From Siccibacter colletis (GTDB lineage Bacteria > Pseudomonadota > Gammaproteobacteria > Enterobacterales > Enterobacteriaceae): a stretch of DNA of 64,000 bases. The stretch covers positions 25,900-89,899 of the forward strand of contig NZ_JMSQ01000039.1 in the NCBI RefSeq assembly GCF_000696575.1. Reading direction: 5' to 3'. This document shows, piece by piece, positions 7,501 through 15,800 of the stretch. Each line of letters opens with the position of its first letter. Position 1 is the first letter of the stretch. The translations under genes and the position numbers were made by a program. Under the pieces are notes generated by a model, which made no database searches, was not told the origin of the DNA, and worked only from the letters and a program-made list of their open reading frames with translations.

Positions 7501-8742
7501 CTACAGGCGATTACCACGCCGGAACGGACGGCAGATGGCGATCATGGCAAAGGCGCTGCACAGCGGGACGATCCCAAGCATCACCCAGGCGGTGGCCGCC
7601 TGCGGGGAGGGCGTCAGCGCATGGTCGAGCTGGCCGCCCAGCAGGAAATTGCCCAGCAGTACCGCCACGCCACCCATCGACGAGAGCGCCCCATAATGCG
7701 CCCCGAGGTTGTGTTCATCGGCGAAACGCGGGATGAGGTCCATTCCCACCGGCATAATCAGCATCTGCCCGAGCGTCAACAGGGTCACCATCAGCATTGC
7801 CGGGACCAGCCGGGTTATCCCTTCCGGTGGTGGAGCCGCGGCAAACAGCGCCACGCTGAAGAAGGCGCTCGCGAGCAGGAAAAAACCGAGCGGCAGAATG
7901 TGCGCCGCCCCGATGCGGCGGGCAATACGCGCCAGCGGCAGTTGCAGAACGATCACCAGCAGCGACGCCAGCATAAAGAGCGGGCCTAACGCTTTCTCGC
8001 TGCTACCAGAGCGGTGCAGCTCCACCGGCAGCGCCAGATAGAGCTGGTTATAGCTGAACAGATACGCGCTGTAGGCGATGATAAAGGCGACAAAACGCGG
8101 CTGGTGGAAGGTTTTCCACCACGGGTTGATCCGCAGCTCGCCGCTGCGGCGCGGGGTCTGGGGCAGACAGAAAAACAAAATCGCCAGCGCAACGATAAAC
8201 ACGCCGGCACCGGCCAGCGCCACGCGCTGAAAACCGAAGCCCGTCAGCAGCGACCCTAGTACCGGGCCAAGTACCGCGCCCAGTTCACCGCATACGGCGA
8301 ACAGCGCGAACCATTCCGCGCGGCTGCGCTTTCCGGCCTGCTCGCTTTCATTGCCGGCTCGGGCCAGCAGCGCTTCGATAGCGGGGGAGAACAGCGCGCC
8401 ACCGACCCCGGTGAGGCAGGCACCGAGAATAATCGGCACCAGGCTGTCGCCCAGTGCCAGCAGCAGATAGCCGCTGATGCGCACCATACACCCGCACAGA
8501 ATGATGACTCGCGCGCCAAAGCGGTCTGCCAGCGCGCCGCCCACCAGAAACATGCCCTGCTGCGAGAAGGTGCGCAAACCAATGATTAGCCCCACCGCCC
8601 AGCCAGAGAGCAGCATGTCATCGCGCAGGAAGATAGCCAGAAACGGCACCACCGCATAAAAGCCGATATTAAAGACCAGCTGGCTGCCGAGCAGCAGCGG
8701 CGGGTAGACCCGGGTAGTACGGCGGGCGAACAGGGAAAGCAT
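7501..8742 (-). CDS. MFS drug/siderophore-type transporter
   Basis: 413 residues with twelve predicted helices in two halves. A motif-A-like loop (GGALADRFGARVII) follows the second helix, and GELGAVLGPVLGSLL in helix 5 resembles the antiporter motif C. This points to proton-coupled export and resembles the MdtH/YdeE group. It is transcribed away from a periplasmic binding protein of an iron-chelate importer and shares the 310-base control region with it. Many siderophore loci pair an importer with an MFS protein for export of the chelator or import across the inner membrane. The actual substrate cannot be read from sequence. Confidence 0.8.
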   Translation of the reverse strand: MLSLFARRTTRVYPPLLLGSQLVFNIGFYAVVPFLAIFLRDDMLLSGWAVGLIIGLRTFSQQGMFLVGGALADRFGARVIILCGCMVRISGYLLLALGDSLVPIILGACLTGVGGALFSPAIEALLARAGNESEQAGKRSRAEWFALFAVCGELGAVLGPVLGSLLTGFGFQRVALAGAGVFIVALAILFFCLPQTPRRSGELRINPWWKTFHQPRFVAFIIAYSAYLFSYNQLYLALPVELHRSGSSEKALGPLFMLASLLVIVLQLPLARIARRIGAAHILPLGFFLLASAFFSVALFAAAPPPEGITRLVPAMLMVTLLTLGQMLIMPVGMDLIPRFADEHNLGAHYGALSSMGGVAVLLGNFLLGGQLDHALTPSPQAATAWVMLGIVPLCSAFAMIAICRPFRRGNRL

Positions 8743-9053
8743 GCGTTATCCATCAGCGTGAGGTTAAAAACAGAGGGCTAATATGGATGAAGCCACCGCC
8801 GCTGGCAAATCGTTGCGCCCGGCAAATCATTAACGGCGCATATAGTTGTTATGGGCAATTACCTGTATTGACAACCCCCGGAGCGCCCGGTATAAACCGA
8901 CAACTTAAGAATGATTTGCATTTACATCGGCGGGGGCTGATGAAGTGCAGCATCCCGGCGGCGGGGCGAGCCCGCGGCTGCGGTAACGACGCGGCACTGC
9001 CATGGTCACAGCGTGCACGCGCATAAAATAACGATAAAGAAAGGTTGATGTTG
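8743..9053. promoter_or_regulatory. Divergent control region with a weak Fur-box candidate
   Basis: About 310 bases separate the MFS gene and the binding-protein gene. Around 8908-8930 the sequence GAATGATTTGCATTTAC is a partial match to the Fur consensus (AATGAT and CATTT half-sites). It is much weaker than the Fur boxes further right in this window. No gene is visible here. Confidence 0.3.
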
Positions 9054-10058
9054 ATGGTTAATGTTAAACAGGCGTTATGGGGTTTAGGGTTGCTGAGCCT
9101 CTCCGGGATGGCGGCCGCGACGCAGTACCCGCTGACGCTGGAAAACTGCGGTACGAAGGTTGTGTTTGAAAAAAGCCCGCAGCGTATGGTCGCCCTGGGC
9201 CAGAACACCGCTGAAATCATGCTGCTGCTCGGCTTGCAGGATAAAATGGTCGCCAGCGCATTCTGGCCGACTAAAGTGCTGCCGGCGCTGGCAGGCAAAA
9301 ATGAAAAGGTGCCGGTGCTGACCGTTGAGATCCCGACCCTTGAGTCGATTCTTGCCCGCCAGCCGGATTTCGTTGCCGCCCAGCTTCCACTGCTACTGGG
9401 GCCGGACAGCAAAGTTGCGAAGCGCGAAGATTTTGCCGCGGTGGGCATCAACAGCTATCTCTCACCGGGCGTCTGCGCCACGAAAAAGAACACCGGCGAC
9501 ATCTACGGCAGCCGCAGCCAGCTATGGGACATGACGCTGCTGTATAAAGAGATCGAGGATCTGGCGACGATTTTTGATGTCGAAGACCGCGGCGCAGCGC
9601 TGGTAAACGACTTCCGACAGCGTGAAAACGCGCTGCGCACGACGTTTGGCCACAGCAAACGCGATCTGTCGTTTGTCTTCTGGTTCTCCAGTGCTTCCCC
9701 TTCATCCGATGCCTATCTGGGCGGCAAAAACAGCGCCTCGGGCTTTATTGCCAGCGTGCTGGGCGGGCATAACGCCATCAGCTCCGACAGCGAATGGCCG
9801 ACGGTGGGCTGGGAGAGCATTATCGCCACCAACCCGGATGTGATTGTGGTGTCGAGCCTCGATCGCAACCGCTGGGCGCTCGACAGCGCCGAAGAGAAGA
9901 TCAAATTCCTCAAAAGCGACCCGGCCGTCAGCCAGCTTGAAGCGGTGAAAAAGGGCCATATCGTGGTGATGGACGGCCAGGCAATGAACCCGACGATCCG
10001 CACCATTTATGGCGCAGAGCAGGTGGCGGCGCAGCTTGAGAAACTGGGGCTGAACTGA
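9054..10058 (+). CDS. Periplasmic substrate-binding protein of an iron-chelate/cobalamin-type ABC importer
   Basis: 334 residues from the ATG at 9054 (GGT-rich ribosome site about 9 bases upstream; an ATG at 9048 is also possible). A signal peptide ends near SGMAAA|TQ. The mature protein has the two-lobe helical-backbone fold of the FhuD/BtuF/TroA class: an early PQRMVALGQNTAEIMLLLGL strand-helix and a late HIVVMDGQAMNPTIRT segment. It captures a metal chelate in the periplasm and delivers it to the FecCD-type permease encoded next, whose start overlaps its stop (ATGA). The ligand is unknown. Confidence 0.88.
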   Translation: MVNVKQALWGLGLLSLSGMAAATQYPLTLENCGTKVVFEKSPQRMVALGQNTAEIMLLLGLQDKMVASAFWPTKVLPALAGKNEKVPVLTVEIPTLESILARQPDFVAAQLPLLLGPDSKVAKREDFAAVGINSYLSPGVCATKKNTGDIYGSRSQLWDMTLLYKEIEDLATIFDVEDRGAALVNDFRQRENALRTTFGHSKRDLSFVFWFSSASPSSDAYLGGKNSASGFIASVLGGHNAISSDSEWPTVGWESIIATNPDVIVVSSLDRNRWALDSAEEKIKFLKSDPAVSQLEAVKKGHIVVMDGQAMNPTIRTIYGAEQVAAQLEKLGLN

Positions 10059-11095
10059 TGACAAGCCCGGTACGCAACCGGGGCGGGTTGTGGCAGCGCC
10101 TGGCGCTGTTCTCCGCTGCGGTTGTGCTTCTTCTGCTGGTTATTGCGATCGGCGTGGGGTCAGGTGAGCTGGCCATTCCCCTCAGAACCATTTTCTATGC
10201 GGTCACCAATAAGCTGGGGCTGACCGCAGAGCCGCTGAACCGTATCCATGAAACCGTGATCTGGGATTTCCGCCTCAGCCGTGCGCTGGTCGCTGCCTGC
10301 AGCGGCGCGGGGCTGGCCATCTGCGGCGCAGTGCTGCAGAGCCTGCTGAAAAACGCGCTGGCGGAACCCTACGTGCTCGGCGTTTCCGCTGGCGCCTCCA
10401 CCGGTGCGGTGGCGGTGGTGCTGGGGATTGGCACCGGCGCGGTATCGCTCTCTGCGGGAGCCTTCACCGGCGCGTTCGCTGCGTTTGCTTTCGTGGCGCT
10501 GCTGACTAACGGTGCGCGCGGCGGTAACGAGCGCACCATCCTTGCCGGCGTCGCGGCCTCGCAGCTGTTCAACGCCATTACCGCCTACAGCATCAGCACC
10601 TCCGCCAGCGCTCAGCAGGCGCGGGATGTAATGTTCTGGCTGCTCGGAAGCTTCAGCGGCGTGCGCTGGCCCGAGTTCCAGCTGGTGCTGGTGGTCGTGA
10701 TGGTCGGCCTTGCGGTCTGCCTGTGGTATGCCAAAGCGCTGGACGCCTTCACCTTTGGGGATGACGCGGCGGCCTCGCTGGGCATTCCGGTGGGCTATGT
10801 CAGGCTGATGCTGTTTACCGTGACCGCGCTGATGACGGCGGCGATTGTCAGCATGGCCGGTTCCATTGGCTTCGTGGGTCTGGTAGTACCGCATGTGATG
10901 CGCTACTTCTTTGGCCCGCTGCACCGCACGCTGCTGGTGGCCTGCGCCATGATGGGGGCCATTCTGATGGTGCTGGCAGATATTGCGGCGCGTACGGTAA
11001 TCGCACCGCAGAGCCTGCCGGTGGGGGTGGTGACCGCCCTGGTTGGCGTACCGTTCTTTGCTGCCATTCTCTGGCGTGCACGGAGGCAACTATGA
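10058..11095 (+). CDS. FecCD/BtuC-family ABC permease
   Basis: 345 residues with about ten helices. It includes the family-typical NALAEPYVLGVSAGAS near residue 100 and the GSIGFVGLVVPHVMRYFFG motif near residue 270 that contacts the ATPase. It forms the inner-membrane channel of the importer. Its start overlaps the binding-protein stop by one base (TGATG) and its stop overlaps the ATPase start by 4 bases, so the three proteins are made from one message. Unlike the Fep system it appears to work as a homodimer, since only one permease gene is present. Confidence 0.93.
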   Translation: MTSPVRNRGGLWQRLALFSAAVVLLLLVIAIGVGSGELAIPLRTIFYAVTNKLGLTAEPLNRIHETVIWDFRLSRALVAACSGAGLAICGAVLQSLLKNALAEPYVLGVSAGASTGAVAVVLGIGTGAVSLSAGAFTGAFAAFAFVALLTNGARGGNERTILAGVAASQLFNAITAYSISTSASAQQARDVMFWLLGSFSGVRWPEFQLVLVVVMVGLAVCLWYAKALDAFTFGDDAAASLGIPVGYVRLMLFTVTALMTAAIVSMAGSIGFVGLVVPHVMRYFFGPLHRTLLVACAMMGAILMVLADIAARTVIAPQSLPVGVVTALVGVPFFAAILWRARRQL

Positions 11096-11850
11096 GTATC
11101 AGCGCGGAAAACATCTGCTGGCGCGTCGGCAAAAAAGTGATTGTCGATGACGTCTCCCTGAGTGTGGCGCAGGGGCAGACGCTGGGATTGCTGGGGCCGA
11201 ACGGGTCTGGCAAATCCTCGTTGCTGCGCGTGCTGGCGGGGCTGCGCCGCCCCAGTGCGGGCCGGGTATTGCTCGATGAGCATGACATCAGCGGCATGGC
11301 AAAAAAGCAGGTCGCACGCCGCGTGGCCTTTGTTGAGCAGCATGGCGGAACAGATGCCAACATTCGCGTGCGCGATGTGGTGAAGCTCGGGCGCATCCCA
11401 CACCACTCGCCGCTCTCTTCATGGACGCCGGAGGATGAACGCATCGTCAATGAGGCGCTGGAGCGGGTGGAGATGCGGGATCGCAGCGATCAGGGCTGGC
11501 TGAGCCTTTCCGGCGGGGAACGCCAGCGGGTGCATATTGCGCGCGCCCTGGCGCAGCAGCCGACCGAGATCCTGCTCGACGAGCCGACTAACCATCTCGA
11601 CATTCATCATCAGATCCAGCTGATGCGCCTTATCAGCGCGCTGCCGGTCACCAGTATCGTGGCGCTGCACGACCTCAACCATGCCGCGATGTTCTGTGAT
11701 GCGCTGATCGTGATGCAGAAGGGAAAGATCGTTGCCAGCGGTACCCCCGAGGCGGTGCTGACCGAAGCGTTGCTACACGACGTGTTCCAGGTGGACGCCA
11801 GAATCGAAATCTCGCCATATCACGGTAAAAAACATATTCACTTCATCTGA
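11092..11850 (+). CDS. ABC transporter ATPase of the iron-chelate importer
   Basis: 252 residues. Walker A is GPNGSGKSS near residue 37, the signature is [17 protein letters not shown], Walker B is [12 protein letters not shown], and the switch His lies in [10 protein letters not shown]. The layout is that of FepC/FhuC/BtuD ATPases. It powers the FecCD-type permease. It is the last gene of the three-gene unit. An imperfect stem (AGCGGCG with CGCCGCT, ~11855-11889) follows without a T-run. Confidence 0.93.
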   Translation: MSISAENICWRVGKKVIVDDVSLSVAQGQTLGLLGPNGSGKSSLLRVLAGLRRPSAGRVLLDEHDISGMAKKQVARRVAFVEQHGGTDANIRVRDVVKLGRIPHHSPLSSWTPEDERIVNEALERVEMRDRSDQGWLSLSGGERQRVHIARALAQQPTEILLDEPTNHLDIHHQIQLMRLISALPVTSIVALHDLNHAAMFCDALIVMQKGKIVASGTPEAVLTEALLHDVFQVDARIEISPYHGKKHIHFI

Positions 11851-12034
11851 AGCAAAGCGGCGGACGCGATTTATGCGCGGTCGCCGCTGCGCCTGATTGG
11901 CATAACGTGCCTGGCGCATACGAATTCTCAATAAATTAATCATTTCTTAATAATAAACACACGCAAGGTTAAGCCCGGCAAGGGGTGTTGCCATACCATA
12001 TTCAGCTTCGCATTTTTAGTGGCACCAATCTGAT

Positions 12035-12646
12035 ATGAAGCTCGACACCCGACTTACCCCTGTTACCGCCTGCCTGATTGTGCTGGCGGTGTTATTTCCC
12101 TTTATTCCGGATCTGCATCTGGCGCTGTTCAGCGAGCGCGTGGTGACCGTGGTCGAAGATGCACAGGCTGCATGGCTGCTGTTTGGGGCCGTTTTCACCC
12201 TGTGCTATGCGCGCTCCGCCGGGCTGGCTGAACGTCCGCGCACGTTCTGGCTGTGGGCCGTGGTCTGGTGGCTGGTTCTGTTTGGTCGCAGCGTCAGCTG
12301 GGGCAGGGAGTATTTCCCGGAAGGGCCGAAGCTGCTGTTTCGCATCATTTCGGTAGTGTTGATCGGAACCCTGGTCCTGTGGCTGGTCTTCTCTAAGGCG
12401 CTGCGTCAGGAAGTGATGGCGCGTCTGCGCAGCGAGACGTTACCGCTGTGGACGGCCGCGCTGGTGGTGTGTTCATTCCTGATTTCTGATGCAGTGGAGC
12501 ATCATCGCCTGCTGGCGCCGCTGTTTCTGCATAACCCGCAGTATCAGGATTTGATTGAAGAGCTGTATGAAATTCCGTTTATGGTGGGGCTGTTTATTAT
12601 CGTCTGTACCATGCTGGCGCGAGAAAAACGTGCGGTTCATTCTTAA
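12035..12646 (+). CDS. Conserved-type membrane protein of unknown function
   Basis: 203 residues with about six hydrophobic helices. Polar residues sit between them: VVEDAQAAW after helix 1, RSVSWGREYFPEG mid-protein and ISDAVEHHRLL near residue 150. There is no signal peptide beyond the first helix and no recognisable transporter motif. It stands alone, with a strong terminator 30 bases after its stop shared with convergent katN. I do not know its function. Confidence 0.75.
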   Translation: MKLDTRLTPVTACLIVLAVLFPFIPDLHLALFSERVVTVVEDAQAAWLLFGAVFTLCYARSAGLAERPRTFWLWAVVWWLVLFGRSVSWGREYFPEGPKLLFRIISVVLIGTLVLWLVFSKALRQEVMARLRSETLPLWTAALVVCSFLISDAVEHHRLLAPLFLHNPQYQDLIEELYEIPFMVGLFIIVCTMLAREKRAVHS

Positions 12647-12677
12647 ACAGGCAGCGCACAGCGTCATGCCTGAATAA

Positions 12678-12708
12678 CAAAAAACCCGCGCCGTGCGCGG
12701 GTTTTTTT
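12678..12708. terminator. Bidirectional Rho-independent terminator
   Basis: CCCGCG at 12685-12690 pairs with CGCGGG at 12696-12701 around five bases, flanked by an A-run on the left and a T-run on the right. It lies between two convergent genes, the membrane protein at 12035 and katN, and can serve both. Confidence 0.9.
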
Positions 12709-12721
12709 ACAGGAACAACGC

Positions 12722-13603
12722 TTAGCGTTTATATTCCTGCGGCTCGCCAATCCCGAGATCGACACCGGTAATCGGGTCAATGGTTTCATCGGATTTGGTA
12801 CGGTCCGCCATCGCTTTCAGCATCGCCATCTGTTCAGAGGACAGGCCAACCGAGGCAGAGCCATCGCCGCCATCAACCGCAGGCTGCGGATCGGCTACGT
12901 AATTAAAGTGTTCATCGCTGTTCCAGCTGCCGCGAATGTCATCACCCTGCGACATGTTGTAGTAGGTGTTCGCATACTCTTCCACCGGTGGCAGTTTACC
13001 CGCCGGGAAGTTATTGCGAATCGAATACAACGCTTTCTCAAACGACATCTGGTGCGCGACTTCTCGCGTCATCAGGAAGCTCAGCGCATCTTTTACGCCC
13101 GGATCGTCAGTCACGTTGATCAGGCGCTCGTAGATGATTTTGGCACGCGCTTCAGCCGCAATGTTGGAGCGTAAATCGGCCGTCACTTCACCAATGGTAT
13201 CGATATACGCTGCGGTCCACGGCACGCCACCAGAGTTAGTCAGCGGCGGCCCACCACCGTACAGCAGAGAGGTGATGTGGCTGTCGTTACCGTTGCTACT
13301 CAGGGAACGATACAGTTCGGCCTCACTCTCGGTGCCTTCAGCCAGTGCACCTTTCGCGCCCTTGTTCAGCATCCCTACCAGGGTACCGATAATTTCAAGG
13401 TGGCTCAGTTCTTCGGTCGCGATATCCATCAGCATCGCTTTACGGCCCGGATCGTCATCGCCAAGGCCCTGGGTAAAGTAGCGGCAGGCTGCTGCCAGCT
13501 CGCCCTGCGGCCCACCGAATTGCTCCAGCAGGAGGTTAGCAAGGCCCGGATTAGGCTCTGCCACGCGCACTGTGTATTGCAGTTGTTTTACGTGTCGAAA
13601 CAT
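12722..13603 (-). CDS. katN: Manganese (non-haem) catalase
   Basis: 293 residues, the full length of the KatN family. The ferritin-like four-helix bundle carries the dimanganese ligands in LLLEQFGGPQGELAAA, ATEELSHLEIIG, EARAKIIYERL and TREVAHQMSFEKAL. The enzyme breaks down hydrogen peroxide in the cytoplasm without haem. It lies 33 bases behind yciE on the same strand, as in Salmonella, where yciGFE-katN is an RpoS-dependent stationary-phase unit; the same control is likely here. Confidence 0.93.
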   Translation of the reverse strand: MFRHVKQLQYTVRVAEPNPGLANLLLEQFGGPQGELAAACRYFTQGLGDDDPGRKAMLMDIATEELSHLEIIGTLVGMLNKGAKGALAEGTESEAELYRSLSSNGNDSHITSLLYGGGPPLTNSGGVPWTAAYIDTIGEVTADLRSNIAAEARAKIIYERLINVTDDPGVKDALSFLMTREVAHQMSFEKALYSIRNNFPAGKLPPVEEYANTYYNMSQGDDIRGSWNSDEHFNYVADPQPAVDGGDGSASVGLSSEQMAMLKAMADRTKSDETIDPITGVDLGIGEPQEYKR

Positions 13604-13636
13604 AGTTTCTCCTCGATTCAGGGAATGGCAGTCGGG

Positions 13637-14143
13637 TTATTTTTTTGCTTCAACACCCGGCGCTTCAGAGCGCGTTAAATACTGCTGGGTAACGTCAGGC
13701 AGGTGGGTAATTGCCCATTCCGCCATGGCTTTTTCCTGCTCAAGGATCTGTTTGAATGCTGCAACGCCTTCCACATCGCCCACTTTCTCAGCGGCCGCAA
13801 TAAGCGAGGTGTAGCAGGCAATTTCGAACTGCTCAAAAACGTAGCTGCTGATAGCCCCTTTGACGATTTCGTCAGAGGTAAACATGCCGCCCATAGACTG
13901 ACCGAAAGCCGTCATTTTCCCCATGGTGTCTTTCATCATGGAGTTAGAAATATTGTTGCGCTCGATGACCGTCTCAAGGACTTGAATTTGCCCTTTGGTT
14001 TCATCGATATGTTGCTGAATGCGTGCTTTCAAATCTGGGTAGTTATCAATACGACCCGCCATCGCTTCGAGCATTGACTCAGCCTGTTTTTCCATGGCGT
14101 GAGCATCTCGCAACCAGTCATGATAGTTTTCTTCGTATGTCAT
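13637..14143 (-). CDS. yciE: YciE-like ferritin-fold stress protein
   Basis: 168 residues. The sequence is helical throughout with the DUF892/YciE-YciF pattern: YEENYHDWLRDAHAMEKQAESML at the start, HIDETKGQIQVLETV mid-protein and FEQFEIACYTSLIAAAE in the third helix, with Glu and His at metal-ligand positions of ferritin-like bundles. Its biochemical role is not settled; the family responds to osmotic, oxidative and stationary-phase stress. In E. coli and Salmonella yciF sits between yciG and yciE. Here the gene between them is missing and 291 non-coding bases remain. Confidence 0.88.
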   Translation of the reverse strand: MTYEENYHDWLRDAHAMEKQAESMLEAMAGRIDNYPDLKARIQQHIDETKGQIQVLETVIERNNISNSMMKDTMGKMTAFGQSMGGMFTSDEIVKGAISSYVFEQFEIACYTSLIAAAEKVGDVEGVAAFKQILEQEKAMAEWAITHLPDVTQQYLTRSEAPGVEAKK

Positions 14144-14331
14144 GATTATTGCCTCCCGGAATACATCGATAAATAGAGTAAATATAACAACATGAAGCCT
14201 GGCTTATAAAATTAAGCCGTTCGCAATCTGTTGCTCACTCAAAATAATATTTCAAGCGTGGCAATAGGCGCCGCGATAATACTAATTAAGCGATTTCAAT
14301 CTTGCTTGTATGAATATGAAGGTGCCAATAA

Positions 14332-14360
14332 CTCTGCGGACCGGATCATAGTCCGCAGAG
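14332..14360. other. Perfect 10-bp hairpin between yciG and yciE
   Basis: CTCTGCGGAC at 14332-14341 pairs perfectly with GTCCGCAGAG at 14351-14360 around nine bases. No T-run follows on either strand. It lies in the 291-base AT-rich gap where yciF would be expected, and would fold in the yciG-yciE transcript. The rest of the gap shows no gene. Confidence 0.5.
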
Positions 14361-14434
14361 CACTAACTTCTGCATGTTTATACAGAAATAGTTATTACAG
14401 TTGCCTTAGGAAACCAAATAAACAGCCAGGGCTA

Positions 14435-14614
14435 TCAGGATTTACGACCGCCGCTGTTGCTGTTTTTGCCCCCTTTGCTGCCCGCTTCTGATGCGCGCTC
14501 AGGGTCGTTTTTGAAGTTGCCGCCGCTGTTCTGGCCGCCTTTACGACCTGCCTCGGACGCTTTCTTCTTATCTTCTGCGAAATTACCGGAACCGCCACGA
14601 TGTTGATCAGCCAT
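14435..14614 (-). CDS. yciG: YciG-like KGG-repeat stress protein
   Basis: 59 residues from MADQHRGGSGNF; the ATG at 14614 is the family start, and the longer frame upstream only reads through the control region. It carries two KGG motifs (EAGRKGGQNSGGNF and EAGSKGGKNSNSGG), a low-complexity, highly polar, probably disordered protein. In E. coli and Salmonella it heads the RpoS-dependent yciGFE unit; in Salmonella it has also been tied to swimming motility. Here it is separated from yciE by a gap. Confidence 0.92.
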   Translation of the reverse strand: MADQHRGGSGNFAEDKKKASEAGRKGGQNSGGNFKNDPERASEAGSKGGKNSNSGGRKS

Positions 14615-14637
14615 TATATTGCCCTCACGTTTCGTTA

Positions 14638-14687
14638 GATTACCGTCAAATATGATAATGTTCATATTTCGTTGTTACGGTAATTAA
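14638..14687. promoter_or_regulatory. Nested inverted repeats upstream of yciG
   Basis: AAATATGA (14648-14655) and TCATATTT (14662-14669) form an inner dyad of 8-bp arms. GATTACCGT just before and ACGGTAATT just after form an outer dyad. They lie 25-70 bases upstream of the yciG start and look like an operator. The remaining 500 bases up to the fimbrial gene at 15197 hold no gene; they include two TGACGTT direct repeats near 15051-15080 and AACGACGAG repeated near 15119-15139. Confidence 0.45.
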
Positions 14688-15196
14688 ATCTAGTCGATTA
14701 CGGCGAGACGTCAAATGCACGCGGCAGCATGAACAGGACATTTTAGTGATGCTCGCGCTTCGCTTAAGCGGCGATAACGATACGGTAATCAGGCATGAAT
14801 CAATGAGTTAAATAACGGGTCGCCCAAATAATGCGCAATACAATTGTGGGAATAGTCCTGGAATATTTCCGCCCAGCCAGGCGGTAAGGTTACAGCATTT
14901 AGCGTGCAAATATGAACATACAGTTTTTCTTTGTACAGGTTATTGCAGCGCGTAGGGAAATAACCTCCCTCTGAATCAAGCGATCCAATTCTGGACTAAT
15001 TAATGATTGAACCTTTATGCGGCGAAACGTAAATTTCTGCCGGCCATAAACATGACGTTAAATAACGCTTATTGACGTTTCGTTACCGGATGGTTTTACC
15101 GTTGCGCTGCTGTTTTTTTAACGACGAGATAAACGACGAGTAACGATTCGGCGCGCGGTTGCGTCAGTGGCACAATTTCTTTCACTCAGGATAAAT

Positions 15197-15730
15197 ATGA
15201 TGAAAATACACTCTATTATTGCTGGCCTTGCGACCAGTTTAACCCTTGCGGCCTCGTCTGCCTGGGCCGCCGATGGCACCGTTAACTTCACCGGTGAGAT
15301 CATTGATGAAGCCTGCGTGGTTGATATCGGGGCCGATAACACCATGACCGTCGATCTTGGGCGCGTAGCGAAATCGTCGTTCAAAGCCTCCGGTGACGAA
15401 GCGCCGGAAACCAAGTTTTCTCTGAAGCTGAAAAGCTGTCCGGAAACAGTTACCACCGCCAAAGTGAAGTTTGACGGCGCTAACGATGCTACTAACTCCG
15501 GACTTCTGGCGCTGACTCAGGAAACCGGCGTGGCAAAAGGTATTGGCGTGACGCTGCGCACTGCAGATAAAGCGGCGCTGGGCCTTGATGCGGTGAACGA
15601 CTACAGCTATACCCTGAGTTCAACGGAGGAAAACAGCCTCGACTTCTATGCTGCCTATCGCTCCACATCAGATACCGTCGTTGCTGGTAAAGCGAACGCG
15701 GTTGCTACCTTTACTGTGGATTACAACTGA
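15197..15730 (+). CDS. Type 1-like fimbrial major subunit, orphan
   Basis: 177 residues from MMKIHSII (tandem ATGs at 15197 and 15200, AGGA upstream). A signal peptide is cut near SSAWA|ADG. The mature chain has the pilin pattern: TVNFTGEIIDEACVVD with one Cys of the disulphide, the second Cys in LKLKSCPET, and the C-terminal beta strand VATFTVDYN ending in a penultimate Tyr, which is used for donor-strand exchange and chaperone recognition. No usher, chaperone or adhesin gene is adjacent, so assembly would need a system elsewhere. A regulator follows downstream. In Salmonella the fim cluster lies next to the argU tRNA (fimU), so this may be a remnant of a fim locus. Confidence 0.9.
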   Translation: MMKIHSIIAGLATSLTLAASSAWAADGTVNFTGEIIDEACVVDIGADNTMTVDLGRVAKSSFKASGDEAPETKFSLKLKSCPETVTTAKVKFDGANDATNSGLLALTQETGVAKGIGVTLRTADKAALGLDAVNDYSYTLSSTEENSLDFYAAYRSTSDTVVAGKANAVATFTVDYN

Positions 15731-15751
15731 TAGCGTATCGCTATGAATATC

Positions 15752-15775
15752 AGGGCCGTTAGCGGCCCTTTTTAT
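15752..15775 (+). terminator. Rho-independent terminator of the fimbrial gene
   Basis: AGGGCCG and CGGCCCT form a 7-bp GC stem with a four-base loop, followed by TTTTTATT, 20 bases after the pilin stop. Confidence 0.9.
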
Positions 15776-15800
15776 TACCTTTCTCTTCCGTGAAAAGACT

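Noticed and set aside
10160..11089. 309-codon frame on the - strand, rich in His, Gln and Arg
   Set aside because: Antisense shadow of the FecCD permease. The composition is that of a complement of hydrophobic codons.
14666..15196. Phase-variable fim-type invertible promoter
   Set aside because: The gap before the orphan pilin was read for inverted repeats like those of fimS. Only short dyads near yciG and short direct repeats are present, and no recombinase gene is nearby.
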